This document shows, one piece after another, positions 44,089 through 55,865 of a stretch of 64,000 nucleotides of DNA. The position numbers and the translations under genes were made by a program. Each line of letters opens with the position of its first letter. Position 1 is the first letter of the stretch. Source of the stretch: Polytrichum commune (taxonomy: Eukaryota; Streptophyta; Polytrichopsida; Polytrichales; Polytrichaceae); the NCBI GenBank assembly GCA_950295325.1, contig OX485805.1, positions 44,602,758-44,666,757 of the forward strand. The letters are read 5' to 3'. Below the pieces are notes generated by a model. The model was given only the letters and a program-made list of their open reading frames with translations, ran no database searches and had not been told where the DNA came from.

Positions 44089-47000
44089 ACATTCAACGAA
44101 TGATCATCTCCTAGTCCAATTGACATACCATCCAACCAATTCTCAACTGGAACCGATTGAATGTAAACATACACAGTCGTCGCATATCCAACTAGAAGAC
44201 ACATCCAACACTCAACACTGTGCTTTTTTTATCCATATATGAAGTATTTTGTCATCCACAACCTTTGGTGTCTGTCCGTGACCAAACCGGTTATGCCCCA
44301 TAAACAGCTTAATTAATTGATTGTCTCATTGTTCCCGCAAAGCATCATCCACTGTCCTCTTGCCAATTATGTAGGCCTTGCTTATCCAAGACAACTAGAA
44401 TCAATTAACCAGGGTTTTTTTTTCACAAAAATGGAAGAAGAATCCCCTCAAACACAACAAGTAGTCTTACAATCATCCATCAGTTCTTAAGAGCCGATGT
44501 CATATATATATGAGACGCAATGGCCAGCTTGGCTTAGCTCGGCTTGGCTTAGCTCGGCTTGACTTGACTGACTTGTTCTATAGCCATCACCAAGGACACA
44601 TAGAATCATATGATTAGGGAATTAGTGACCATGGGTTAGGATATCTAAATCCAGCCCTCTTGTAGATTCCGAGATCCTTCAATGACAAGAACTGAGTGCT
44701 AATAACACCCCCCACCCCCCAAATCTGATCAAGGTGTAAATGGAGTTTCAGTATTTGTATATCTTATAAGTGGAGTATTTTCCTTTCGAATATGTAAATG
44801 TTTTAACGGTGTCCAAATGAGGCTCTTTCTCAAAGACAACCGACAACAAGAAGTTGAGAAACCCAACCACAAAATAAAACCTTTAATATGCTATGGACCT
44901 CGACCAGACTTGAATAAAGACAAGTCGATCGTCCATTTTCCACCCACCATTTTAAAGTTGAATCCGTGTATTTGCAAGGGGAGTTGGTTTGGCATCTCAA
45001 ACTCAAATTTTAGTCAGCTAGAATTTTTACGGGATCTAAACAGAAAGGAACAGAGAGAAAACTCTAGCTAGAGTCTCGACAGTCAGAATAAGGACCAACA
45101 ACATACTGGGATTTAATATTCAATCCAAACCTCTTTTAAGAAACTTCAAATAAGAGAGTATTAACCAGAACATCTATGCGCAAGCAACATTAATAAAGCT
45201 TGTAATATGTGCACGGAGATTCATACCTTATTAGAACTCGATTTCCTCCTCCCAAGCTTGAAGGTCGAGAAAGATGAGTCTAAGATGGACCAAAATAACA
45301 GGAGTTTCGTCCCATGTATATATATTTATCGAATAACTCAAGTCCTCGGATCAAAGACTTGTGGATGGGTTCAACTCCTCAGCCAAACAGCTGTTTCATT
45401 GTGTGAATCTAATCTGTAGAAGTTGGAGAACATGAAAAACGACCCGAATAACACCCACACACCTTATAAATTGATCTCGCACAACAACACCGCTTACAAA
45501 CAATCATCTGAAGATGGAGTGTCAACACCCATCATGAATACTGGAGCCAGCCAGCCAGCCTGGACTCCGCCGGCAGCGAGCTTGAAGCGCCTATCCTCTA
45601 GAAGGTTCCAAGACATGCTAGTATAGATCCAGGTAATGCCAAAATATATTGAATCTCGATCCCACATATCATCGCCAATCGTGTAAGTCCCCGTTTCTCA
45701 AAGACTCCGGCGATTCAAATCCGCAGCCAGAATTTAAGAGTTGTAACAAAGTTGTTGCTTTGGTTGGAACTGTATAGAATCAAGTCTTGCTGCGACAAAT
45801 TTCAAACGTATATATCATCAACAAAATCCTGTATCTCACGGCACAAACTTCTCTGGTCTAAAGTGCACTAACTTAAATTTACAATCATCTGAATTAGATG
45901 AGATGGGGAAGCTTGCTCCGGCAGCCAATCTCAAAGTATGAGTATGGAGAAGTTATCTTTGTTTCATTCATTTGGCGTTGGCTTGGTTGGCCTTCTGTCT
46001 CAAAAAATAAATAATAAAATAATAAAATGGAGAAGTTAGTTGACAGGCTGATGAGGACTTTTTGGGAACGAGGTTAGGAAGGGATTCTCATCAATCAAGC
46101 TTATGGACTCTATTAGTAATTGATATAAATAAATTATTCCCAAAGAAAGCCACTATTCAGACACCATTGGTCGGTACCTCCGGAACCCCCGGCCGGCTGT
46201 AATAGTGGTGGGCCAGCATCTATTCTTCCCCAACATAGTCCCCAGCAATTTCACGGCACGGATGCAACCAGACCAAAATTTCGGTGTGATGAGTCACTTC
46301 AAGAATGGCCCAAAAATATAAGCCCATGTGAAGTGAAGCCCATTTTTGGGCCAGGATTACCTCCGCGCCGCTGCTTTAGTAAAAACTATGCAGTGGTGCC
46401 GGACTATAATGCGGGAAAGATAGGTACATTTATCATTGTACAGTGTTCGGAACCAGTAGGAAATCCAATAAAAGTGGAAGTGTAGACTTATCGTCGCAGA
46501 TTTTCCTCCGCGACCTCATTGTTATAAGCTTATATCTACGCTTCTACCCCGGGTTTCCCATGAGCACTGTAAGGCGGGCGACTCGCTTGCTCTTTGTAAT
46601 GTTATGTTTGGTATGTACACTGGATATAATATTTAGTGTTCTATGGCATTTTATGTCACTGCGGTAACTTTTTTAGTGGCACTTTCTATTGAATACGTTT
46701 ACAAATACTGTCATCCTGACGTACTTTCAGTTCATCAAATTATTGAAACCAAAGTTTGGTATACACTCTAAACTCCATAATATCAACTCCTGTAATGTCA
46801 CTTACTCTCTAATATCCCAAAACTCTAGGGAACAGATGTTCTTAGTTCAAATCTCACTCCTTATTGTCACATTTCTCTTCTTTATATCACAGGTTCTGTC
46901 ATTAATGCAAACCATCGTAGAAGTCAACTCACACCCTCGTATTGTACCATGTGTCAATACGTGGAGTGTCCTTTTCTTTTTCTTCTTCTTATGTTACTTA

Positions 47001-47681
47001 TTGAATTGTTGGTGCGTGAATGTGTCACATTGCTCAGGAAGGTCAAGTGGGAGGTTGACACGTGAAGATGGATCATGTATTATGATACCGTAAATTTCAC
47101 ACGGTATCATTTGTTCTAAACCCTAGCAAACCCTAATCTTGAACCATGTCTTCTCCTCTCACATGTGTTGGACGTCTCTCGGCAATTCAATCCAACAATG
47201 TGGGAAGCACTTTAAGGAGTTGAATATGAACAAGTGCATGCATTACTCATTGTGAAGGGCACTGGTGACTAATCTCAAATGCAAGCCCTATTAATTTTGC
47301 TTTCTACATGTCCGAGTTGTTTTTAATATGAGATTGAGCATCATGGAGTTGGTGTTGTTGTAGGACACTTCCATCAATTGTTGATGAAGATATAGAAGCT
47401 ATATTTTATGCATTGGACGACAATACTGACTTCAAGGTTCGTTTCTTATACGAATTTTTAATTACTGTAAATATTTTCTCACAAAATAATGAAAATTTTC
47501 ATCAGATGTATGGGGTTTTGTCCATGTTGAGAATTTGATGAGTTGGTTGTCTCCATATCAATTGGGAGGAATTTGTTGACCTTTGTAACGCCATCTCTTT
47601 GAATTTGAATTTGAATTAGTCACTTGAGGTTAATTGGTGCAATCTTAACTGTTGAGAGCATGGAAGTTGGGACTTACCACT
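44089..47681. other. Anonymous AT-rich DNA
   Basis: No supported gene. It includes GGCTTAGCTC-type short repeats (44528-44570). A relative of the 37585 MITE lies at 46614-46760 (left part TAATATTTAGTGTTCTATGG...GGTAACTTTTTTAGTGGCACTT). A few short frames lack splice or family support. Confidence 0.35.
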
Positions 47682-47964
47682 TCACACGGGGTCCCAAGTC
47701 CTAAGTCCCATATGGGTCATGAATGCCTACATGTCAACACTTTTTGAAGGTGAGGCTTCGGACTTGTGTTGAGAGTTGGGTCTAGAAAAACGCTAGACCC
47801 AACTCTCAACACAAGTCCGACAAATATTTTTGCATGTAATAATCAAGATCCGACTTTCACGATAATTAACCATATTTGAATGATTTCTTGAAGCTCATTA
47901 GTTGGAACTTTTGCCTCTATATAGGAACTTGCTAACATGAGTGAGAGTTGGGACCCCATGTGAA
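47682..47964. repeat. Nested inverted repeat with perfect 28-bp hairpin
   Basis: The inner arms 47758-47785 and 47793-47820 are exact complements around a 7-base loop (core GACTTGTGTTGAGAGTTGGG). The outer arms TTCACACGGGGTCCCA (47682-47697) and TGGGACCCCATGTGAA (47949-47964) pair with one mismatch. It is not coding. Confidence 0.85.
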
Positions 47965-50139
47965 CCAGCCCTAAGGCTTCAAAAATTTGTCCGGGTCCAC
48001 TCTCAAAGAATGCGACTAGTATGCAGAGTCGTGCATTTCCAGCACTCAACCTTATGGTGCCAAACGTCTAGACTTGACTCATACTAAGTCTCTTTCTCTC
48101 TTCTTTATTTCGTTTTGGAGAGAGAAGTGACCTACTATACTATCTATGGTATTTGACTTGTCACATACACTATTTGAGAAGGGTTAAATTGGCTACTTGG
48201 TATGTGGGTATTAAGTAACTTGTTTTTTTATGTTCTCCGAATTCTACTGATCATATTCATGCTAGGAAATGAATTGTGAGAGTCCATGTGTGTTCATAAC
48301 ATTATTCAACCGCATAGTCGTGTTCCATTCTATATATAGAATAGGATATGGGCCTTCACTATCTTACCTTCATGGAAGAAACTTAGAAAATAGAAACAAA
48401 CTAACGCCGGTGCCAATATGAGTGTAGAAATATTGCAAATAGTGTTGATATTTTCAATGGTAGTGTTGTTATGAATAGTATTTTTAGTGGATAATACCAA
48501 GATGAACAATGTTTCTTGTGAATAATACCGGGATGAACAATGAATCTTGTGAGTAGTGTCAGGATTATAAGGGCGAGTTTCCATGTATTAAGCTACTCGC
48601 CCACTAGATTCTAGTGTGAATAAGGACAAACCAACCCAAGTGCAGAGGGAAAATGATGGGGTAGGGTTCATATGTACCAACTCAGAGCTACTCCCATCTT
48701 CTCAAATCTAGGCCCACCTACTACCCTCCTCCTCCTCCTGGTTACCAAGGATTGAGTTCTAGACCAATTTTGGTTTTGTTGAGTCTTCAACTGGTCTTAA
48801 TCCTTTAATGACTTGCATTTGTAGGTTAAATATCCTTTAGTGACACATGGAAGTCTAGCAACCCGTGTCCATGGCCTTCAACATTCTAGCAGACAACCAA
48901 AATGTGGTTGGATGGCGGCTTGTGGTTAACTAAGGTTGACCAAGTCTATTTAACCACTCAGTAGGGTCATGTAATGCCGACATGGATGACATCTATATAT
49001 TTTTAGGCAAAGAAAGTCAAAGTTCATGTGGTGGTGGCTTGTGAATGATTGCCCTCATAAAAGTTTTGATAATTGTCGTAGCCAAGGAGTAGCATTGAGA
49101 TGAGCAGTTATGGGTTGACTATAGATCAACTATGTGTAACCCTCAAAATTTCGCTTCAGAATTTGTAGCAATTTCCATATTCAAGAAAATTCTACAAAAA
49201 AAACACTTCATTGCATTCTCCTTAGAATTTGTTTATTTTCGCAACAAAAATAATTCTCTTCTATTACTCCTCCTAAACATATTCAAACTCTCTTATTTTA
49301 TCGGTTATAGATGCCTCAACCTTACAATGCAAACACCTTCAACCCACTATTATGTGGAATCTGGTGGGCGAGTGGCCTACATAGAAACTCACCCTACCTC
49401 CACCCAAATTTTCAAGTGTCAGCTTGAATGTACGATTAGTAAATAAATATTCATACTTTGTTCCGGGGGCCACATATTATAACTGACATATTCCATGATC
49501 ATGGAACCAACCCACATGGTTGAATTATGTGATGTGAAATCATTCTTTAAATGAATACCCAGGCTCCCCTCCACTATTTTCACTATTCTAAAGCAGTTGA
49601 TATATTTTGAACATGTAGTCCAATATCTTTTAAATACATTTATTGTTGGGTGTCTGTTCTTAGATCTAACCTAACCACAACCCATTCCAATATAGGCACA
49701 TCTAATAAGATGAATAACCCATTAAGGCCCAATGTATCTTAATATGAAAAATAAGGGTCTTTGACCATCCAAGTCCCTATATTCTCCATACCATGTTTCT
49801 CCAAATTTGGCGGATGCCAAGGACCATGCACAGCGAAGACTACACAACCATGGTTGTGGCCAAGGATCGTGTGGACAAATCATCCCTTGAATACAAGTGT
49901 AGTGGAAGTGTAGTGGAAGTCTATTGATGGATCCGCCCATAGAAATTATTGAAGCAACCACAAATATCAAATCTTGAGTATGTTCAAATTTATTAAAATA
50001 GTACAAGTTGCCCCCTTAGGTTTCTTACAAAAGGATTATAATTTATCTAGATAGACCTTATATATCTCTTGTTGGAGGTGGTATTGGCGCCATTCACGAT
50101 TGGGGTACTACTTTTGGGATAAAGGAATTAAGGACTATG
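47965..50139. other. Anonymous AT-rich DNA
   Basis: No supported gene. A short repeat of TTGTGAATAATACCGGGATGAACAATG-like units lies at 48490-48560. Other frames are short and unsupported. Confidence 0.3.
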
Positions 50140-50635
50140 CCCGGGTACGCAACTCCCATATTATACACAGGGGGCATCGTACTTAAAACGGCTTAGAGGA
50201 CGGCTTTTGTAAAAATTATATCAAATTATATCAAATTAAAATGATCAAAAAGTTGGGTGAAGACAAAATTAAATAAAATGAGATGAAAAAAAAGTTGGGT
50301 GAAGCCTTCCATTAAAATTATAAGCCACGAATAGTTGCCTCCCATTAAAATTATAATTCATTCACAATGTTAAAATTTTATTAAAAAGTCCAAAAAGTTG
50401 GGTAGTTTGACCTATGGCACCTGTATTAAAAAAAATCATATAATTAGGTTTTTAATGCAATTATATGCTTCAAAATATATTCATTTCCTATATATAATTA
50501 CATTTTTGGATTCCTTGTTAGAAGGGCTACAAGGGTTTCCTACATTAAAACAAATTGTATCACTCAATATTGGACTAAAACGCATTATAAGTGATTATAA
50601 TCAGGACCATATAATACGGGAGTTGCGTACCCGGG
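50140..50635. mobile_element. hAT-like MITE with 8-bp target duplication
   Basis: The terminal inverted repeat CCCGGGTACGCAACTCCC continues (A/G)TATTAT with one mismatch at both ends. The flanks GGACTATG (50132-50139 and 50636-50643) are exact direct repeats of 8 bases, as made by hAT transposases. The AT-rich 496-base interior contains no transposase, so it is non-autonomous. Confidence 0.9.
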
Positions 50636-50643
50636 GGACTATG

Positions 50644-53600
50644 TCGCATTGGATCTCGGCATTTATTATGATTTCCTATTATTTGATCAATAAATTTTAA
50701 ATAAATAAGTAGATAAATCATAAGACTTATCAAGAAAAATATCATTTAATATTAAATAATCACCAATAATAGATAGATCCTTTATGAAACGAGTAGATAG
50801 GTCATAAGACTTGCAAAGAGGTCATGTGACTTGTTTGGGCCACATCACTAGCAATTTCATTATTGAAGTGTACATCGGAGGTGAATTATTTCATGTTTTC
50901 CATCCTAATACCTTGGTGTAAGTGTCATGTGTTCATACATATATTTTGTTATGTCCAAATCTAACACTAAATGTTTCTTTTTCATGTAGCCATGTTATTG
51001 TGTATTGTTGGCCATGTTTGGTGTCATATGTAAAGCTGTACAATTGGTATGCAATACATTCATAGTTTTATTGGTACACAATTGAACCATAATTGCGAGG
51101 AAAAAAATCGGGATCATTTCAATTAATTTTTGTTGTCCTTTTCATTCCTTGATCCTAAGGTCAACAATTTTGACAGCACCCATGGATGTCCATTAAGGAA
51201 TCAAAATGGACAAGGAATAGGGACAGCACCCATGGATGTCCCTTGTAAATTAACTTTGTCGGTGTATTCAATATGGAATATTAAATGTAGGTATGATCCA
51301 AAATATGGTTCACAATACAAATCTAAGCACACCAACTATGTAAAGTTATCCAATTTAGTCCTTTAACTGTTAGACACCCAAAAGTAGTACCCCAACCGTG
51401 AATGCCCCCTATTATGTTTGATTGTCTGAGAATTCTTCATTGAACACAATTCTTCACAGAAAATACTTCTTTGCCCAATCAAACTCTGAAAATTTCTTCA
51501 TATCACATTTTCTCTTCAAACCTCCGCACTTCTTGGAAAACCTTGCTAAAACCTAGTCATATCTTTTGCACAAAATTTTCAAATCACAACAGTCTTTTTG
51601 GAGGTGGTATGGGGGTGGTACTTTGTCTAATTTACCAACGACCTTAACATAACATTAAGTAGCAAGCCCAGTTTGACCTTTTCAAAATAGCATCAAATCG
51701 GCATGTGCTGGTTTGATGCTCTTTCAAGAGCAAATGTAGCACTAAGTTTGAGTTTTACTTAGGCTATTTTTAATGTATTTGGGTAGTTACTTTCAATGCT
51801 TAGAATTGATTATATTGGTTTCTAGGACAATAGTAATGCCAAGTGGTGGTAAAGGTTCTAATATAGGCTAAATTACGATCAAAACAAATCCAAATAGCTA
51901 TAGAGCAAATAGGAAAGTTGGTGAGGTCAAAAAGGTAGTTGCACTTTTTAGAAAAGTTTCCTAATATCCGCATTGGAAACCTCTTTGATACCTTTTTGAA
52001 GCTTTTATATTCTCGGGGAGGTGACTATCGGAATTTTAGAAACCATGTGAGATAGAAAAATAAGATCAATATAATTCGTTGAGGGTAAAAATTATAAATT
52101 TGTTAGATCTACCAGAGCATTGAAAATATGTCCCCTACATGATTATATGTAAAATAGGGTGGTGAATAATTCCTTCATTTCAGTAATCAATAAAATAAAA
52201 TAAAGTTATATCCCAAGGGGAACGCACTAGAATCCTATAGGAAACGCGCCATGGGGAACGGAAATTGTCCGATATGACCGTAATTATTTTGTCTGGAGCG
52301 ACTGGTCCGACATGACCAGGTTGAGGACTAAAAATAATACTAGTTATTACTTCATTTTCTTACCTATATTAGTCATAAACCCCAATCATGTTTTCGTGTT
52401 TTCCTTGTAGTGTATGAATATTGAATCTCCCTAAAAGTGTGTAATAGGATCAATACTATAATTATGGCTTTTTATTGAGCTTTCTTGTATTTGAATGTAA
52501 TTTTTTTTGGAAGTAGTATAGTAGATAGTTGTGCAAAATTCGATGTCTTGTCAGAACTTATTGTAATTCTTGTTTTGTTCTATCTGTGTTTACAACTTGT
52601 CTATGTTAGCTTGTATATTTTGTTATCTCCATGTTTATTGGTAACCCTTTAACTAGTACCCAAATGCTATTGGTTGTGTTTTGAATGGTACTTTGAATGG
52701 TTTAGGATTGGTATAACTAATTAAACCCGATTGAATGACAAGATGGATGATATGGAATGTTTGTTGCTCACATAATTGATTTTGCAATGCTATAGTATTC
52801 CGTCCACTATTTGGTACTTGTACGATTTAAAAACAATGTATGGTGCCAAAAATGAGCCTCTCTAAATAATTACAAAATAAATATAGGGTGCTAAAAAAAT
52901 ACGTCAAAATAGCTTTATATCTACAAATAGGGCAAGAAAAAATATTAAGAGGTGCATAAATATCCCCCCATTAAATACTCAACTATCGTACGTGGTTACA
53001 AAACGTAAAGGGGTGTGATCGTCCCGAGTCTATATTTGATTAATTATCCATTCATTCACCCTTGCTTTGCAAGTTTTTCCCTTCTTGTTCAGGTAAAATT
53101 GTGAGTATTCAAAGGGTACCCTCCTAGCATTGCTACTTAATGTTATGAAATATAATGTGAAACCTTCCTCCCTTGGGGGTCCACTCTTCATTGGAACTCT
53201 AAGACCCCTATGTATGCAATGTTTTTAGAGAAAAAAAAAAGCATGTACATACTAATGATCTCCTAGAAAATAGCTTCATGTGTTTATACTAAGGTTTTTA
53301 GTATTGTGATAATGACTTCACTACATACACAAAATATATATCAACATAAAAGGATAGGTCTTATTATGTACACAAACCACTCATTTCCCATTAAGAAAGT
53401 TATTGAAGAAATTTTCATCCATATGATGTAATTCCTACTAATCAAACCCTATAACATACATTTATCAATTGTCAATTTTCTTCCCTAAAATTTAGGATCT
53501 ACTTTTGTACATCCAGATCTTCTTTGTGATTCGCAATATCCTTTTCATTTTTACAAAATCATAAATAAAACACCTACCTTTTGGTGTACATTATGTATGC

Positions 53601-53979
53601 TAATGCCCGAAATAATGCCATTTTTAACACTCACGATAGTTTTGGACATTGTACTATGAAGAGTGGACTCTAGGCCCCTTCCCCACCTAATATCCTACAT
53701 TTAAGTATCAACACCACATAATCTTGTGTAGAACATGAATTCACCACATTTTGGCAATTATTTGAGGTTAAAAAAAATCGATAAAAAATCGATAAAATAT
53801 TATATTTTCCAAAATAATCTGGCATTTATTTGAAATTTTATTTTGTCTCAAACAACTATCTAGCTACAATATAGGGGTTTTTAATAGAGGTTCCTACACA
53901 CATGTGGCTCCAACACTCTAAGAAGAGACTATCCACCCCTCCCCTCCATGCCAAAAATATTCTGAACCGTCCAATTTTC
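50644..53979. other. Anonymous AT-rich DNA
   Basis: No supported gene. The 20-base segment GACAGCACCCATGGATGTCC occurs twice (51172-51191, 51221-51240). The remainder is low in coding signal. Confidence 0.3.
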
Positions 53980-54028
53980 AATCCTAGATATTGGAGATTA
54001 CAAAAATCAATCTCCAATATCTAGGATT
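53980..54028. repeat. Perfect 20-bp inverted repeat
   Basis: AATCCTAGATATTGGAGATT (53980-53999) and its exact complement (54009-54028) enclose nine bases. Weaker symmetry lies outside (CACATGTGGCTCC near 53898, GGACATGTGAGGTCC near 54106). A foldback MITE is likely. Confidence 0.75.
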
Positions 54029-54658
54029 ACTATAGGTTTTGATTTCCTTTCTATAAATAAAAAATTGAGTCGCCCCCCCCCCCCCAAATTCTCAAATTGG
54101 ATGATGGACATGTGAGGTCCAATGCATACCAGATTTGATCGGATGTCACATTAGAGGAGACTTAGGTGCATGCCACACGACCGGCAACGGCAAGGCATAT
54201 GCAGCTGGGATTGGCCGAATCAGAGCCCTCATCACCACACAAGAGGAAACTGCTGGGGCGGCAAAACGACGTGGCAAGGAATCTTGTTGGTCGAAACTAC
54301 CAGGCGATGTGGGCTGGAAGCCCGTGAAATATGGGAGAAGGGTGTCCTGAGCCCACCAGGTCCAGCTCCACCATCCCTCCCCGCGACCCTGTCCACCCTC
54401 TCCGCCCGCCCGACTCCTCCCTCCTCCAGCACCCTGCTCCACCACCCTCCCCGCGCGTCGTCGCTCCCCCTCAACGAGCTTCTGTCGAACTGAAGCCTGC
54501 GCATCGCGATTGCTCACCGCACGCCATCCCCGCCGCCCTCCGCCCACCAGCGCCCTCGCAGCCTCGCACCGATCACTCTCTGCAATTTTTTTTTCCTTGT
54601 TTTTTTCGGAACCCTTCATGTTCTCTAAAATTTTGTTGGTTTCTTGTTTTTGGGTTTC
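54029..54658 (+). other. Upstream region and leader of the trihelix-type gene
   Basis: It contains a C-run (54072-54086) and a C-rich leader (54340-54580) typical of plant 5' untranslated sequence. No separate gene is supported, although GC-rich frames are open by composition. Confidence 0.4.
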
Positions 54659-55139
54659 ATGGATTCACAGGGACCTCTGCGAGACGTCGGTGCCACCAAT
54701 CCAAATGACGTCTCCACTACCAATCCTCCCGCTGTGGGCACCAAATTCCGTGTACAAGGAAGTAGCATTCCTCCTGCACCATTCTTTCAAGGTTTTCCAC
54801 ACCATGGCAGTCAAATGCCATTCCTCTTTCCGCACTCCTTCATGCCTCCACTTCTGGGGGTGGGGTTTGCACCTCCCAACCAGGGCGGTCCTAGCGGAAA
54901 CATCAACCTGACGGCGGGCTCTCAGAAGCGTGCTTCGCAAGAATGTGTCACTGACCAATCCAAGTCCACCAAGAAGTGGAGAGTTGCTAAGAAAAAACTG
55001 GAAATCGTCGAATTGGACGACGTGAAGGACGAAGTGGAGGTCCTGAAGAGCAGTGGGCATTGGAAGTATCACTGGGTCATCCAGTTGATTAGCATTTGAG
55101 GAGAGATGCACATCACTTTCTCTGCACCCCCGAAGCAAG
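54659..55139 (+). pseudogene. Trihelix (Myb/SANT-like) type gene, exon 1
   Basis: The ATG at 54659 opens MDSQGPLRDVGATNPN. A Pro/Phe/Gly-rich N-terminus and a basic KSTKKWRVAKKK stretch follow. Next come EIVELDDVKDEVEVLKSSGHWKYHWVIQLISI, the start of a trihelix/SANT-type DNA-binding domain with its first conserved Trp. A TGA at 55097-55099 stands where related domains usually have Arg. The frame continues GEMHITFSAPPKQ to the donor at 55140. The role would be a nuclear DNA-binding factor or a transposon accessory protein. The copy is dead because of this stop, the LTR in exon 2 and element C at its end. Confidence 0.65.
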
Positions 55140-55801
55140 GTAATGTTCGTTTTTTTTTTTTTCCTTTTTATTTCAATCCGCATTCTACATCTCCTACACA
55201 CAGCTTCTGCAATGTTTTTTTCTTTCAATCCGCATTCAACATGCCATGCCCTACTCCGCAATAATTTCGAACGATGTCAAAATCTGGTCGCATCCAAATT
55301 GCGTTGCTGAGCTCTGTCAGGTTCGCCTGTATCGCATTCTGTGGCTGTCCTTAGGTGCAGACAACACCTCTTGATGCTGCTGCCGAATTCCACAGAATCC
55401 CTGCAACAGTCGCCGAATTCGGAGGATGGCTACCTCTGCAGCAGGGTACAGAGTTTACCTTTGTGGTCAGCTCCCAAGGAACAAACCTTTGTGGACTCCT
55501 GGCCGGTTTTTTTTGTTGGATTCGGCCACTAATGCAGGATACATGTGCAGTTTGCTGTGGCTGCAACTAATTCACAGCATTTTCTGCTGCACCAACAATT
55601 TTTTTTTCTGGATTTCGGCTTTGCTGTGTCGTGCACTGAATTTCTGTATTGGTTTGTATTAGCTGTGTTTATTTCTTTGCAATGCTTGCCGAGTTCTTTC
55701 CGTATATGTGAACGTGGAATCGGAAGAATTTGCAAGCAACATAAAATGTGCGCAAGTTACTGACTTGTAAATGCATCTTGCAATCCGAGGTGGTGTTCAA
55801 G
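55140..55801 (+). other. Intron of the trihelix-type gene
   Basis: The donor is CAAG|GTAATG and the acceptor probably TTCAAG. T-rich, with GCATTC-type repeats near 55180-55240. The phase across this intron is off by one base with the acceptor I chose, so either the true acceptor differs or the copy has an indel. Confidence 0.45.
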
Positions 55802-55865
55802 TGTGGACAACTGGTCGCGGCTACATACAAAATTTGTGTCTATGTGCCCGGATTTCTCGAAGGAT
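55802..55865 (+). pseudogene. Trihelix-type gene, exon 2, left part
   Basis: Encodes VDNWSRLHTKFVSMCPDFSKD, the second helix region with its conserved Trp. It is interrupted after AAGGAT by the LTR at 55866. The frame resumes exactly at 58710. Confidence 0.7.

Noticed and set aside
45423..45626. Small frames on both strands around the Pro/Ala-rich stretch near 45550
   Set aside because: Both strands are open over the same GC-richer patch and nothing decides between them.
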